NCBI RefSeq assembly: GCF_016650035.1
Contig: NZ_JAENWM010000001.1
Coordinates: 62,001-126,000 of the forward strand
DNA: 64,000 nt
Reading direction: 5' to 3'
From: Clostridium sp.
GTDB lineage: Bacteria > Bacillota > Clostridia > Clostridiales > Clostridiaceae
Notes under the pieces: model-generated
Told to the model about the DNA's origin: nothing
Seen by the model: only the letters and a program-made list of their open reading frames with translations
The model's database searches: none
Translations under genes and position numbers: made by a program
Shown: positions 8,126 through 16,326 of the stretch, one piece after another
Numbering within the stretch: position 1 is the stretch's first letter
Layout: every line of letters begins with the position of its first letter

Positions 8126-8863
8126 ATGAGATTAGATAAATTTTTAGCTGAATCATCAGTTGGAATGAGGAAAAATGTTAGGAACTATATTAAGGAAGGT
8201 ATGGTTACGGTAAATGGAGAAGTGATAACAGAACATGCCATAGAAATTAATGAAAGTTCTGATGTTATTGAGTATCTTTCAAAAGTAGTCGAATATACTG
8301 GAAAAGTATATTATATGTTTAATAAACCTGCGGGCTACATTACTGCAAGAGTGGATACTGTTAATAAAACAGTATTTGATTTTTTTGATGATGTGAACAT
8401 GAATGGAGTATTTCATGTTGGAAGATTAGATAAAGATACAGAAGGATTGTTGCTCCTTACCAACGATGGTGAATTTGAACATCAATTAATGTACCCCCAA
8501 AAGCATGTTTGCAAAACTTATTTGTTTTGGGCTTTGGGTTCTTTAGATGAGGAAGATAGGATGAAGTTAGAGCAAGGAATATGCATGGGGAAAGGTGAAA
8601 CACAAACGAAGCCTGCAAAAATAGAAGTACAAAAATGTGGAATGCTAGATTCAAATCATTATAACCAGCCTGTTGTTTCTGGATATCTTACTATTTCAGA
8701 GGGACGTAAGCACCAAGTTAAACGTATGTTAAAGGCAGTAGGTTGTTATGTGGTGTATTTAAAAAGGGTTTCCATTGGAGGGCTAATGTTAAATGAATCG
8801 CTTAAAAAAGGTCAGTATCGAGCCCTTACAGAGGTTGAAATTGGGAAGGTATTGGGAGAATAG
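8126..8863 (+). CDS. rsuA: 16S rRNA pseudouridine synthase, RsuA family
   Basis: The protein has an N-terminal S4 RNA-binding domain (MRLDKFLAESSVGMRKNVRNYIKEG) and then the RsuA/RluB-type catalytic domain. The catalytic Asp lies in GRLDKDTEGLLLLTNDGE (near residue 104), with EGRKHQVKRML near the end. At 245 residues it is close to bacterial RsuA proteins that convert U516 of 16S rRNA. The exact target base is inferred from the family. It starts at ATG 8126 with AGGAGAAG upstream. Confidence 0.9.
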   Translation: MRLDKFLAESSVGMRKNVRNYIKEGMVTVNGEVITEHAIEINESSDVIEYLSKVVEYTGKVYYMFNKPAGYITARVDTVNKTVFDFFDDVNMNGVFHVGRLDKDTEGLLLLTNDGEFEHQLMYPQKHVCKTYLFWALGSLDEEDRMKLEQGICMGKGETQTKPAKIEVQKCGMLDSNHYNQPVVSGYLTISEGRKHQVKRMLKAVGCYVVYLKRVSIGGLMLNESLKKGQYRALTEVEIGKVLGE

Positions 8864-8924
8864 CGTAAAGTATTTCTAAATCAATAGTAGTCCCTATTTT
8901 TAGGGTTTTGTGTATTAATTATGC

Positions 8925-8930
8925 TATAAT
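8925..8930 (+). promoter_or_regulatory. Extended -10 promoter element
   Basis: ATGCTATAAT gives a consensus TATAAT preceded by TG one base away (extended -10), without a good -35 box. It lies about 50 bases before the start of the glycosyltransferase-like gene and downstream of a small CCCTA/TAGGG hairpin that ends rsuA. Confidence 0.5.
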
Positions 8931-8982
8931 GATAATATAGCAATAATTTTACATGAATTTTATCTGAATAAGGAGTGATCAA

Positions 8983-10236
8983 ATGCAGGATAATAATGAT
9001 ATTAAAGTAGCGATAGGGTTTGCCACAGGTAGAAAGAGTTTTCAAAAAGTGCTGAGAACTAACATAAAAAACTGGAAGGAATCTGGGCTTGTAGCAAATA
9101 AAAGGATTAGTTTAAATCTTTTTGTTGCATATGATCTTTTTTATCGTAAAACAAAAATAACGGATTACACTAATGTACACCCAGATTTAGTGAAGAATAT
9201 TGATAGTAGCTTGTTTATAGGAAGTGAGGAAACAAAGGAAGAAATTGACTATTTAATCAGGGAAAATGTGCTGAATATTGATGAAATTCATATGATTTTT
9301 GGTAAGGGTTATGCGGCGCAGCGTAATGCTGTACTGTATAACGCTATAAAAAAAGATATGGATTATCTAGTTTTTCTTGATGACGACGAATACCCGATGG
9401 CAGTGACTAATACCAGGAATACTGCAATTTGGGGAGGTCAGCATGTTATAGCACAACACCTTAAATATATTACCGAAGCGGATATGACCCACGGAAATCA
9501 CTGCGGTTACATATCCCCTATTCCATATATGGAGTTTAACGATACTATGACAGAAAGCGATTTCCGATCTTTTATTGAAGCTATTAGTAACGATATCGTT
9601 AACTGGGACAAATTGAAAGATGTTATGAAGAATGGCGGGGTAACTTATGCGGATACAAACGTATTGACCAGAGAAGGTGCTATAGAGGTGGAGGAAATAA
9701 ACCGTTCTAAATTTATTTCAGGGGCTAATTTATGTATTAACCTTACGAAACCACTACGTATTTTTCCGTTTTACAATCCGCCAGGTGCTAGAGGAGAGGA
9801 TACTTTTTTAAGTACTTGTCTAAGTGATCGAAAGATTATGCGAGTGCCATGTTATACATTTCATGATGGATTTTCAACATATAATCATCTTTTAGAAGGT
9901 GTTCTTCCAATCAAATTGAAGTTTATAAAAGCTGATTCAGATAAGATTACCACTCGCTTTTATAATGCATGTATAGGATGGGTTCGTTATAAGCCATTAC
10001 TACTATATATAACTCAGCCAGAGCAATACGCGGAAAAGATTAAAGATATGCGAGAACAGCTCAGTGTTACACTACCTAAAATCTGTGCTTATTTCGGAAA
10101 GCCAGAGTTTATGAATGTCTTAGCTGAACTAGATAAATATAATAAAAATGTGGAGAAACATTATAGTGAATTTGTTGAAACAAAGCGTATTTGGGCAAAA
10201 ATTATGGAACATTTTTCGCAACGAAAACAAGAATAG
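8983..10236 (+). CDS. Glycosyltransferase-like protein of unassigned family
   Basis: This 417-residue cytoplasmic protein has the hallmarks of a GT-A nucleotide-sugar transferase. An N-terminal Rossmann-like strand (IKVAIGFATGRKSF) is followed by FGKGYAAQRNAVLYNAIKKD and YLVFLDDDEYP, a DxD-type metal motif near residue 133. Later come GARGEDTFLSTCLS, an acidic acceptor-binding motif, and YTFHDGFSTYNH, a late metal-binding His. I cannot name the family or its sugar. It stands alone between two terminator-like hairpins with its own promoter and a GGAGTG ribosome site, so the neighbourhood gives no pathway clue. Confidence 0.65.
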   Translation: MQDNNDIKVAIGFATGRKSFQKVLRTNIKNWKESGLVANKRISLNLFVAYDLFYRKTKITDYTNVHPDLVKNIDSSLFIGSEETKEEIDYLIRENVLNIDEIHMIFGKGYAAQRNAVLYNAIKKDMDYLVFLDDDEYPMAVTNTRNTAIWGGQHVIAQHLKYITEADMTHGNHCGYISPIPYMEFNDTMTESDFRSFIEAISNDIVNWDKLKDVMKNGGVTYADTNVLTREGAIEVEEINRSKFISGANLCINLTKPLRIFPFYNPPGARGEDTFLSTCLSDRKIMRVPCYTFHDGFSTYNHLLEGVLPIKLKFIKADSDKITTRFYNACIGWVRYKPLLLYITQPEQYAEKIKDMREQLSVTLPKICAYFGKPEFMNVLAELDKYNKNVEKHYSEFVETKRIWAKIMEHFSQRKQE

Positions 10237-10242
10237 TAGAGG

Positions 10243-10275
10243 ATCTAGCATGATGATAAATGCTAGATTTTTTTG
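10243..10275 (+). terminator. Rho-independent terminator
   Basis: ATCTAGCA pairs with TGCTAGAT around a 10-base loop, followed by seven T residues. It lies directly after the glycosyltransferase-like gene. Confidence 0.8.
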
Positions 10276-10415
10276 TGTCTACCCCAATGGAGGTTTTTGT
10301 TAAATTAAAAGTTATCATTAATTTCCTGATTATCCATATAGAATAAATATAAATACTGATATATTATAAATATTGTGATAAAATATTAATGTATTAGATT
10401 TGAGAGGGGATAACG

Positions 10416-10949
10416 ATGATTACTATAAAAAAGATATTTCAAGATTGGATTTTGCCTATAATTGCAGCTATTATAATAGCATTTATTATAAATAAGCTAA
10501 TTTTCTTTAATGTAACGGTGCCAACGGGATCAATGCTCCCAACCATAAATTTAAATGATAAAATTTTAGTGACAAGGGTTCATAATAAAAGTAACCTTGA
10601 ACACGGTGATATAGTAGTCTTTCATTCTGATGAATTAGGCGATGATGAATCAGGGGAAGATTTAATAAAGAGGCTTATTGGGCTACCCAATGATGAAGTG
10701 GATATTAAGGAAGATGGATCAGTATATATAAATGGAACAAAAACAGATGAGAGTTATGTTTTATATCCAGGTGGGAAAGCAGGAATAAAATTTAAAGTAC
10801 CAGAGAACAGCTATTTTTTTCTTGGAGACAATAGAGCAAATTCTAAAGATGCGAGATATTGGGAACAACCGTTTATAGATGAGAGTGATATAATGGGAAA
10901 AGCAAGAATCGTAATTAGTCCTTTTAGTAGATTTGGAAAATTAAAATAA
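10416..10949 (+). CDS. lepB: Signal peptidase I
   Basis: This membrane-bound serine protease removes signal peptides from secreted proteins. At 177 residues it is a short, one-span type I signal peptidase. A hydrophobic segment at about residues 11-31 is followed by the catalytic Ser39 in PTGSMLPT, the general-base Lys85 in DLIKRLIGLPND and the box E motif GDNRANSKDARYW. A GAGAGGGG ribosome site precedes ATG 10416. It is followed immediately by a strong terminator, so it is the last or only gene of its unit. Confidence 0.95.
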   Translation: MITIKKIFQDWILPIIAAIIIAFIINKLIFFNVTVPTGSMLPTINLNDKILVTRVHNKSNLEHGDIVVFHSDELGDDESGEDLIKRLIGLPNDEVDIKEDGSVYINGTKTDESYVLYPGGKAGIKFKVPENSYFFLGDNRANSKDARYWEQPFIDESDIMGKARIVISPFSRFGKLK

Positions 10950-10950
10950 A

Positions 10951-11003
10951 AAAATAGCAGAAGTATAAAATGCAATTTTATACTTCTGCTATTTTCATTT
11001 TTT
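10951..11003 (+). terminator. Strong Rho-independent terminator after lepB
   Basis: A 21-bp perfect stem (AAAATAGCAGAAGTATAAAA and its complement) with a 3-base loop is followed by a T-rich tract (TTTTCATTTTTTT). Confidence 0.85.
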
Positions 11004-11140
11004 TGAAAATGATTTATTAAAAGTGACAAAACCTTTATAATGGCTGAATTCAAAATTGGGAAAAATTAATTAGTATTTTTTTAGATTGGTTAAACAAACT
11101 ATATATATTAATAGAATATTTGAGAAATGGAGGATACATA

Positions 11141-13072
11141 ATGGAGAAAAACAAAAAACTTTCCAGTACTGCTTACGGCGGTATTAAAGGTGACGATTAT
11201 TTACCCTTTGTACCAACAAGTCAAGCAATGCCAGAAACAACTGCAATATCTTTAATAATAGGTATGATTTTTGCAATGATATTTGCGGCTGCAAACACAT
11301 ATTTAGGCCTCAAAGTAGGTTTAACGGTTTCAGCTGGTATTCCAGGAGCAATTTTAGCTACAGGATTACTTAAAGGTTTATTTAAAAGGAATAATATATT
11401 AGAGGCCAATATGGTAGCTTCAATTGCTGCAATGGGTGAATCCATTGCAGGTGGAGTTATATTTATACTTCCAGCGATTCTTCTTTGGGGAATGGATTTA
11501 AAACTTTCTACTATAGTTGTTGTAACACTTCTTGGAGGACTTTTAGGAGTATTCTTTGTTTCACCACTTAGAAGATTCTTAATAGTTGAAGAGCATGGTG
11601 AACTTATTTATCCAGAAAGTATGGCGGCTGCTGAAGTTCTTGTAACTGGCAGTGAAGGTGGAGCAGGATTTAAAACAGTATTAACAGGTCTTGTAGCAGG
11701 AGCTCTTTACAAGATATTTTCTGGGGGATTTAAATTCTGGCTTGAAGAAGCTGAATGGACGATTAAGCCAATGCAAGGAACAATATTTGGGTTTAGTACA
11801 TTAGCATCTCTCATGGGGGTTGGTTATATAGTTGGACTTAGAGTCTCACTTTATATGTTTGGTGGTGCTGTAGTAGCATGGCTTGGACTTATGCCATTAA
11901 TAATGTATGTTGGGCATGGACTTCAATCACCATTATTTCCATCAGTTAAGATTATTAGTGAAATGGGAGCATGGGAAATTTGGAGTAGTTATATAAGATA
12001 TATAGGTGCTGGTGCCGTTGCAGCAGGTGGATTTATAAGTCTAGGGAAATCGGCTCCAACTATTATAAAATCATTTAAGTCAGCTATGTCTGGTATTGGA
12101 GCAGCTGGTTCAAAAGTTCAAAAAAGAACAGAGGTTGACGTGCCACTAACTTGGGTTATAGGCGTAGCAGTATTAGTATTTTTATTGTCATGGTTATTAC
12201 CAATAATTAATGTTGGTATAATTGGTTCAATAATGGTAGTTGTATTTTCATTCTTCTTCTCAGTTGTATCAGCTAGAATGGTTGGTATAATTGGAGCATC
12301 AAATAATCCGGTTTCAGGAATGACTATAGCCACATTGCTATTTGTGACATCAGTATTAAAGCTTACAGGTAATGTTTCTGATAAAGGAATGGTTGTAGCC
12401 GTTATTATAGGTGGTATAGTTTGTGTTGCTATTGCTGTTGCTGGTGGTACTGCACAAAGCTTAAAAACAACTTATGTTATTGGAGGCACTCCCAAAAACG
12501 TACAAATAGGTATGTTTTTAGGAATAGTTGCATCGGCTGCAGTTGTTGGTGCAGTAGTATTAATGCTTCATAGCACTTACGGTATAGGTAGCAAAGAAGT
12601 TGCTGCACCGCAAGCTACATTAATGTCAATGGTTATAAAAGGAGTACTTACTGGTGATCTTCCATGGGCCCTTGTATATGTTGGAATTGCAATTGCAGTA
12701 TTCTGTGAACTTGCAGGACTCCCAATACTTCCAGTTGCACTTGGATTGTATTTGCCAATACATTTAAGCTCAGCTATTCTAGCTGGTGGTATTATTAGAT
12801 TAGCAGTTGAAAAGAAATTTAAGAAAGACGAAGCACGACAAAAGACGCAAGTTGAAAGAGGCATACTACTTGCATCAGGGATTGTTGCAGGAGACGCACT
12901 GATGGGTATAGTTGTTGCAGGAGTTGCAACAGTAGGCCTTGACATAGGATTTGGAGCTAAGTTAATTCCAAGTTTAGCAGGAAATGCAACGTTCTCTACA
13001 CTTATATTCTTTGGATTAGGATTATGGATTTACATGTTTGCTATAAAAGTAGATGAAACTCCTGTTAAATAA
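11141..13072 (+). CDS. OPT family oligopeptide transporter
   Basis: This polytopic membrane protein of about 643 residues belongs to the oligopeptide transporter (OPT/YSL) family, which imports peptides or metal chelates. Family features are the N-terminal FVPTSQAMPETT, AANTYLGLKVGLTVSAGIPGAIL, YPESMAAAEVL, and GASNNPVSGMTIATLL, with about 14-16 hydrophobic segments. The track starts at TTG 11120. ATG 11141 is chosen because GGAGG lies 7 bases upstream. The following terminator isolates it from the PqqD-like gene. The nearby dipeptidase and dipeptide epimerase genes fit peptide use as a nutrient source. Confidence 0.9.
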   Translation: MEKNKKLSSTAYGGIKGDDYLPFVPTSQAMPETTAISLIIGMIFAMIFAAANTYLGLKVGLTVSAGIPGAILATGLLKGLFKRNNILEANMVASIAAMGESIAGGVIFILPAILLWGMDLKLSTIVVVTLLGGLLGVFFVSPLRRFLIVEEHGELIYPESMAAAEVLVTGSEGGAGFKTVLTGLVAGALYKIFSGGFKFWLEEAEWTIKPMQGTIFGFSTLASLMGVGYIVGLRVSLYMFGGAVVAWLGLMPLIMYVGHGLQSPLFPSVKIISEMGAWEIWSSYIRYIGAGAVAAGGFISLGKSAPTIIKSFKSAMSGIGAAGSKVQKRTEVDVPLTWVIGVAVLVFLLSWLLPIINVGIIGSIMVVVFSFFFSVVSARMVGIIGASNNPVSGMTIATLLFVTSVLKLTGNVSDKGMVVAVIIGGIVCVAIAVAGGTAQSLKTTYVIGGTPKNVQIGMFLGIVASAAVVGAVVLMLHSTYGIGSKEVAAPQATLMSMVIKGVLTGDLPWALVYVGIAIAVFCELAGLPILPVALGLYLPIHLSSAILAGGIIRLAVEKKFKKDEARQKTQVERGILLASGIVAGDALMGIVVAGVATVGLDIGFGAKLIPSLAGNATFSTLIFFGLGLWIYMFAIKVDETPVK

Positions 13073-13120
13073 TATAGAGTATATATTATTTAAATTAAGA
13101 CATAATAAAAATAAAATATA

Positions 13121-13153
13121 AGTTAAGGGCCGTTATGGCTCTTAACTGTTTTG
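13121..13153 (+). terminator. Terminator between OPT transporter and PqqD-like gene
   Basis: AGTTAAGGGCC pairs with GGCTCTTAACT (one G-U pair), followed by TGTTTTG. The short U-tract suggests partial termination. Confidence 0.55.
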
Positions 13154-13165
13154 TAGGTGAAATAT

Positions 13166-13528
13166 ATGTTTAATAATAAAGACAAAGATAAGTCAAAAGA
13201 AAATTTTTTACTTTATAGACCACTTAGAAAAATTGAACTATGGGATGTAAATGATGAAAAAGTAAAATTGTTTTTTCACCATAACAAGCCAATAGAAAGA
13301 TGTTTGAGGTGGCTCATAAGAAAACCAAAAGTTAATGATATAGTGCTTGACGCACGAGGTTCTATGGTATGGATACTTTGTGATGGAAATAATACTGTTT
13401 ATGATATAGCCCAAACCATGGTGGAAAAATTTAATGAAACTGAGCAGGAATCTATTGATAAATTAATTATGTTTGTAAGATATTTATCTAGAAGCGGATG
13501 GATTACTTTTGAAAATAAAAAAATATAG
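13166..13528 (+). CDS. PqqD-like small protein
   Basis: This is a protein of about 120 residues with the PqqD/RRE-like fold signature: a leading beta segment, DARGSMVWILCDGNNTVYDIAQTMVEKF, and a C-terminal helix ending FVRYLSRSGWITFE. PqqD domains bind leader peptides of ribosomally made peptides when next to radical SAM enzymes, but no such enzyme or precursor is nearby. It may be a stand-alone member of unknown role, as commonly seen in clostridia. The track begins at GTG 13157. ATG 13166 is preferred because AGGTG lies 6 bases before it. Either start is possible. Confidence 0.75.
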   Translation: MFNNKDKDKSKENFLLYRPLRKIELWDVNDEKVKLFFHHNKPIERCLRWLIRKPKVNDIVLDARGSMVWILCDGNNTVYDIAQTMVEKFNETEQESIDKLIMFVRYLSRSGWITFENKKI

Positions 13529-13565
13529 AATGATATGTTATACTATAAATAAATCGCTTTAGTGG

Positions 13566-13592
13566 GATTAAGCTACATTAGTAGCTTAATCT
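13566..13592 (+). other. Hairpin in the pepV leader
   Basis: GATTAAGCTAC and GTAGCTTAATC form a perfect 11-bp stem with a 4-base loop about 35 bases before the pepV start. No T-run follows, so it is more likely an RNA stability or operator element than a terminator. Confidence 0.45.
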
Positions 13593-13625
13593 ACAAAAGT
13601 GGACTGTTAATGGAGGTAAAATGTT

Positions 13626-15017
13626 ATGGAATTAAATAATTTAATTGACGCTATGCAACAGGATATCATTGTGTCTACACAGGAGATAATAAGAATCAAG
13701 AGTGTAGAGAGTGAACCAAAACCTGGTATGCCTTTTGGAGAAGGTGTAGCTAAATCACTAGAATGTGCTTTAAACACTGCAAAAAAAATAGGATTTCATA
13801 CAGTTAACTTAGATGGTTATGTTGGATATGCAGAGTATGGACAAGGAGAAGATTATGTTGTAGCATTAGGCCATTTAGACGTTGTTCCTGAAGGGGATGG
13901 TTGGATTCACCCACCTTATGCTGCAGAAATTCACGATGGTAAAATGTATGGACGTGGAACTACAGATGATAAAGGACCAATAATGGCGACACTTTATGGA
14001 TTAAAAGCGCTTAAAGATGCTAAACTTCCTATTTCTAAAAGAATTAGAGTTTTATTTGGAACTAATGAAGAAACAGGAAGCAAGGAACTTGAATATTATT
14101 TAGAAAGAGAAAAAGCGCCAGTTGCTGGTTTTACACCAGATGCAGATTATCCAATAATAAATGGAGAAAAAGGTATAACTATTTTTAATATAGTTAAAGA
14201 TTTTAATAATAAGAATAAAAGTGAAAACTATATAAAGTATATTAAGGGTGGCACAGTAGCTAACATAGTACCTGAATATTGTGAAGCTGGAATTGTAACT
14301 GTTGATCCGCAAAGTATTATTAAATCAATGGAATCTTTTGCAAAAGATACGGATTATAAACTTTCTTCTGAAGTTAAAGAAGATATGGTAATAATTAAAT
14401 CTGAGGGTGAAGCAGCTCATGGAAGTTTACCAGAGCTTGGGACGAACGCCATAATGCAGCTATTTGCTTTCCTTGGAACTATTGACCTTGGATTAAATGA
14501 TGTGTCATCATTTGTAGAATTTTTAAATGAAAACATAGGTATGGAAATACATGGAGAGTCTTTTGGTGTTTGTCTGGAAGATGACAATTCAGGTAAATTA
14601 TCATTTAATGTTGGAGTAGTAAATATGGATGAAAATTCAGCTACATTAATATTAAATTTAAGATATCCTGTAACAAACAAATTAGAAGATATGATGAATC
14701 CATTTAATAGTAGGATAGAAGGAACTGGAATAAAGGTAGAAAAGTTTGAACATCAAGAACCATTATTCTTTTCACCAGATAGCCCAATTATTAAAGCCCT
14801 TCAAAAAGTTTACACTGATCAAACTGGAGAAGAAGCTAAATTAGTATCTATCGGTGGAGGCACTTATGCTAAAGAAATGCCTAACACTGTAGCTTTTTGA
14901 CCGATGTTTCCAGGAGAGCCAGATACTATTCATAAAAGAAATGAATATATTACAATAGATAATTTAATTAAAAATGCTAAAATATATGCTCACGCATTGT
15001 ATGAACTGGCAAAGTGA
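13626..15017 (+). pseudogene. pepV: Dipeptidase PepV, interrupted by an in-frame TGA
   Basis: This is an M20-family zinc dipeptidase that hydrolyses dipeptides with a free N-terminus. Motifs are LGHLDVVPEGDGW (zinc His, catalytic Asp), GRGTTDDKGP (bridging Asp), GTNEETGSKE (catalytic Glu) and GGGTYAKEMPNTVAF near the C-terminus. A TGA at 14898-14900 stops the frame at residue 424, but the same frame continues (PMFPGEPDTIHKRNEYI) to TGA 15015, giving the normal family length of about 463 residues. The interrupted codon aligns with a conserved Gly, so GGA to TGA is the simplest cause. The truncated product lacks the C-terminal zinc-ligand His (DTIH) and should be inactive. Confidence 0.88.
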
Positions 15018-15020
15018 AAA

Positions 15021-15058
15021 TTAGGCCTATATCTTTTTTATAAGATATAGGTCTAAAA
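15021..15058 (+). terminator. Terminator after pepV
   Basis: TTAGGCCTATATCTT pairs with AAGATATAGGTCTAA, and the 3' side is AT-rich (AAAATTTAT). This is a strong stem with a weak U-tract. Confidence 0.6.
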
Positions 15059-15189
15059 TTTATAAAAATCTATAGCATTAATATGTTTATAGAGGTATAA
15101 TAAAATATTGAACTATAAATAATTTATATAATAATTTATAAAAAGGTTGAATTCTATTAAAAATATAAAAGTATTAGTGAGGGATAATT

Positions 15190-16278
15190 GTGAAAATACA
15201 AGATATTAAGATAGGAAAGATCAATACTCCGCTGTTAAGACCATATAGAATAGGAAAGAAAATTCTTGATTTTTCCGATGAAATAGTTATAAAAATAATT
15301 ACAGATACAGGGGAAATAGGGTACGGAAGTGCAACTCCAACACCTTTAATAACAGGTGAAACAGAGTATTCAATTATGGGAGCAATAAATTATATTAAAC
15401 ATGATATTTTAGGGTTAGATATTGATAACCTAGAAGAAATTATGAAGGTAATCCATAATTCTATTTTTGCAAATAATAGTGCTAAGGCAGGCATTGATAT
15501 GGCTATATATGATTTGCTTTGTAAAAAATATGGAATTCCACTTTATAAATTTTTGGGGGGATATAAAACTACATTAACTACAGATATCACAATAGCAAAT
15601 GGTACAGTTGAACAAATGGTAAGTAAATCATTAGAAGCTATAATGGATAATTATACTTATTTAAAGGTGAAAGTTGGAAATGATATAGAGCATGATATAG
15701 CCAGAGTTAAAGCAGTAAGAAAAGCAGTTAGGAAGGGAATAAAAATAAGAGTAGATGCTAATCAAGGCTGGAGACCAAAGGAAGCTGTAAGCATTATTAG
15801 GAAGTTTGAAGATATGGATCTTGATATTGAGTTTGTTGAACAGCCAGTTAATTCTTGGGATATAGATGGACTAAAATATGTTACAGACAATGTGGAAACA
15901 AAAATTCTTGCAGATGAATCAGTTTTTGGTCCATCAGATGCCTTTAAGATAATTGAAAAAAGAGCAGCGGACCTTATAAGCATAAAGCTTATGAAGTGTG
16001 GCGGAATAAATAATGCAATAAAGATATATAATATGGCAGAAAACATGGGTATAAGATGCATGATGGGATGTATGTTAGAAAGTAGAATAGGCATAACCGC
16101 AGCAGCTAGTTTTGCAGCGTCTAGGTCTAATATGGTTAAAGCGGATTTAGATACTATGTTATATTTTAAAAAAGATTCAGTAATTGGTGGAGCCTCTGTT
16201 ATCGGAAATAAGATAACTGTTAATGATGCGCCAGGTCTTGGAATTTGTGATATTATTGGATGGAAAGAAATTATATAA
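15190..16278 (+). CDS. Dipeptide epimerase (L-Ala-D/L-Glu epimerase type)
   Basis: This enolase-superfamily enzyme of 362 residues is of the muconate-lactonizing subgroup. It has the paired lysines KVKVG (near residue 160) and the magnesium ligands in RVDANQGW, VEQPV and LADESV, followed by SIKLMKCGGI with the second-face lysine. This pattern is typical of L-Ala-D/L-Glu epimerases that recycle murein peptides or salvage dipeptides, matching the neighbouring pepV and OPT genes. The GTG start at 15190 follows GTGAGGG. The specificity call is by family resemblance only. Confidence 0.88.
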   Translation: MKIQDIKIGKINTPLLRPYRIGKKILDFSDEIVIKIITDTGEIGYGSATPTPLITGETEYSIMGAINYIKHDILGLDIDNLEEIMKVIHNSIFANNSAKAGIDMAIYDLLCKKYGIPLYKFLGGYKTTLTTDITIANGTVEQMVSKSLEAIMDNYTYLKVKVGNDIEHDIARVKAVRKAVRKGIKIRVDANQGWRPKEAVSIIRKFEDMDLDIEFVEQPVNSWDIDGLKYVTDNVETKILADESVFGPSDAFKIIEKRAADLISIKLMKCGGINNAIKIYNMAENMGIRCMMGCMLESRIGITAAASFAASRSNMVKADLDTMLYFKKDSVIGGASVIGNKITVNDAPGLGICDIIGWKEII

Positions 16279-16326
16279 ACATTGAAAATTTATAAAAAAT
16301 ATAATGATTTAAACGGGGTGATAGGT

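Noticed and set aside
13166-13528. RiPP biosynthesis locus based on the PqqD-like protein
   Set aside because: No radical SAM enzyme, precursor peptide or modification enzyme lies within several kilobases. The neighbours are peptide-transport and dipeptidase genes.
14898-14900. TGA in pepV read as selenocysteine
   Set aside because: The aligned position is a conserved Gly next to a conserved Pro-rich loop, not a Cys or redox site, and no downstream stem-loop typical of a bacterial SECIS was seen. A point mutation is simpler.
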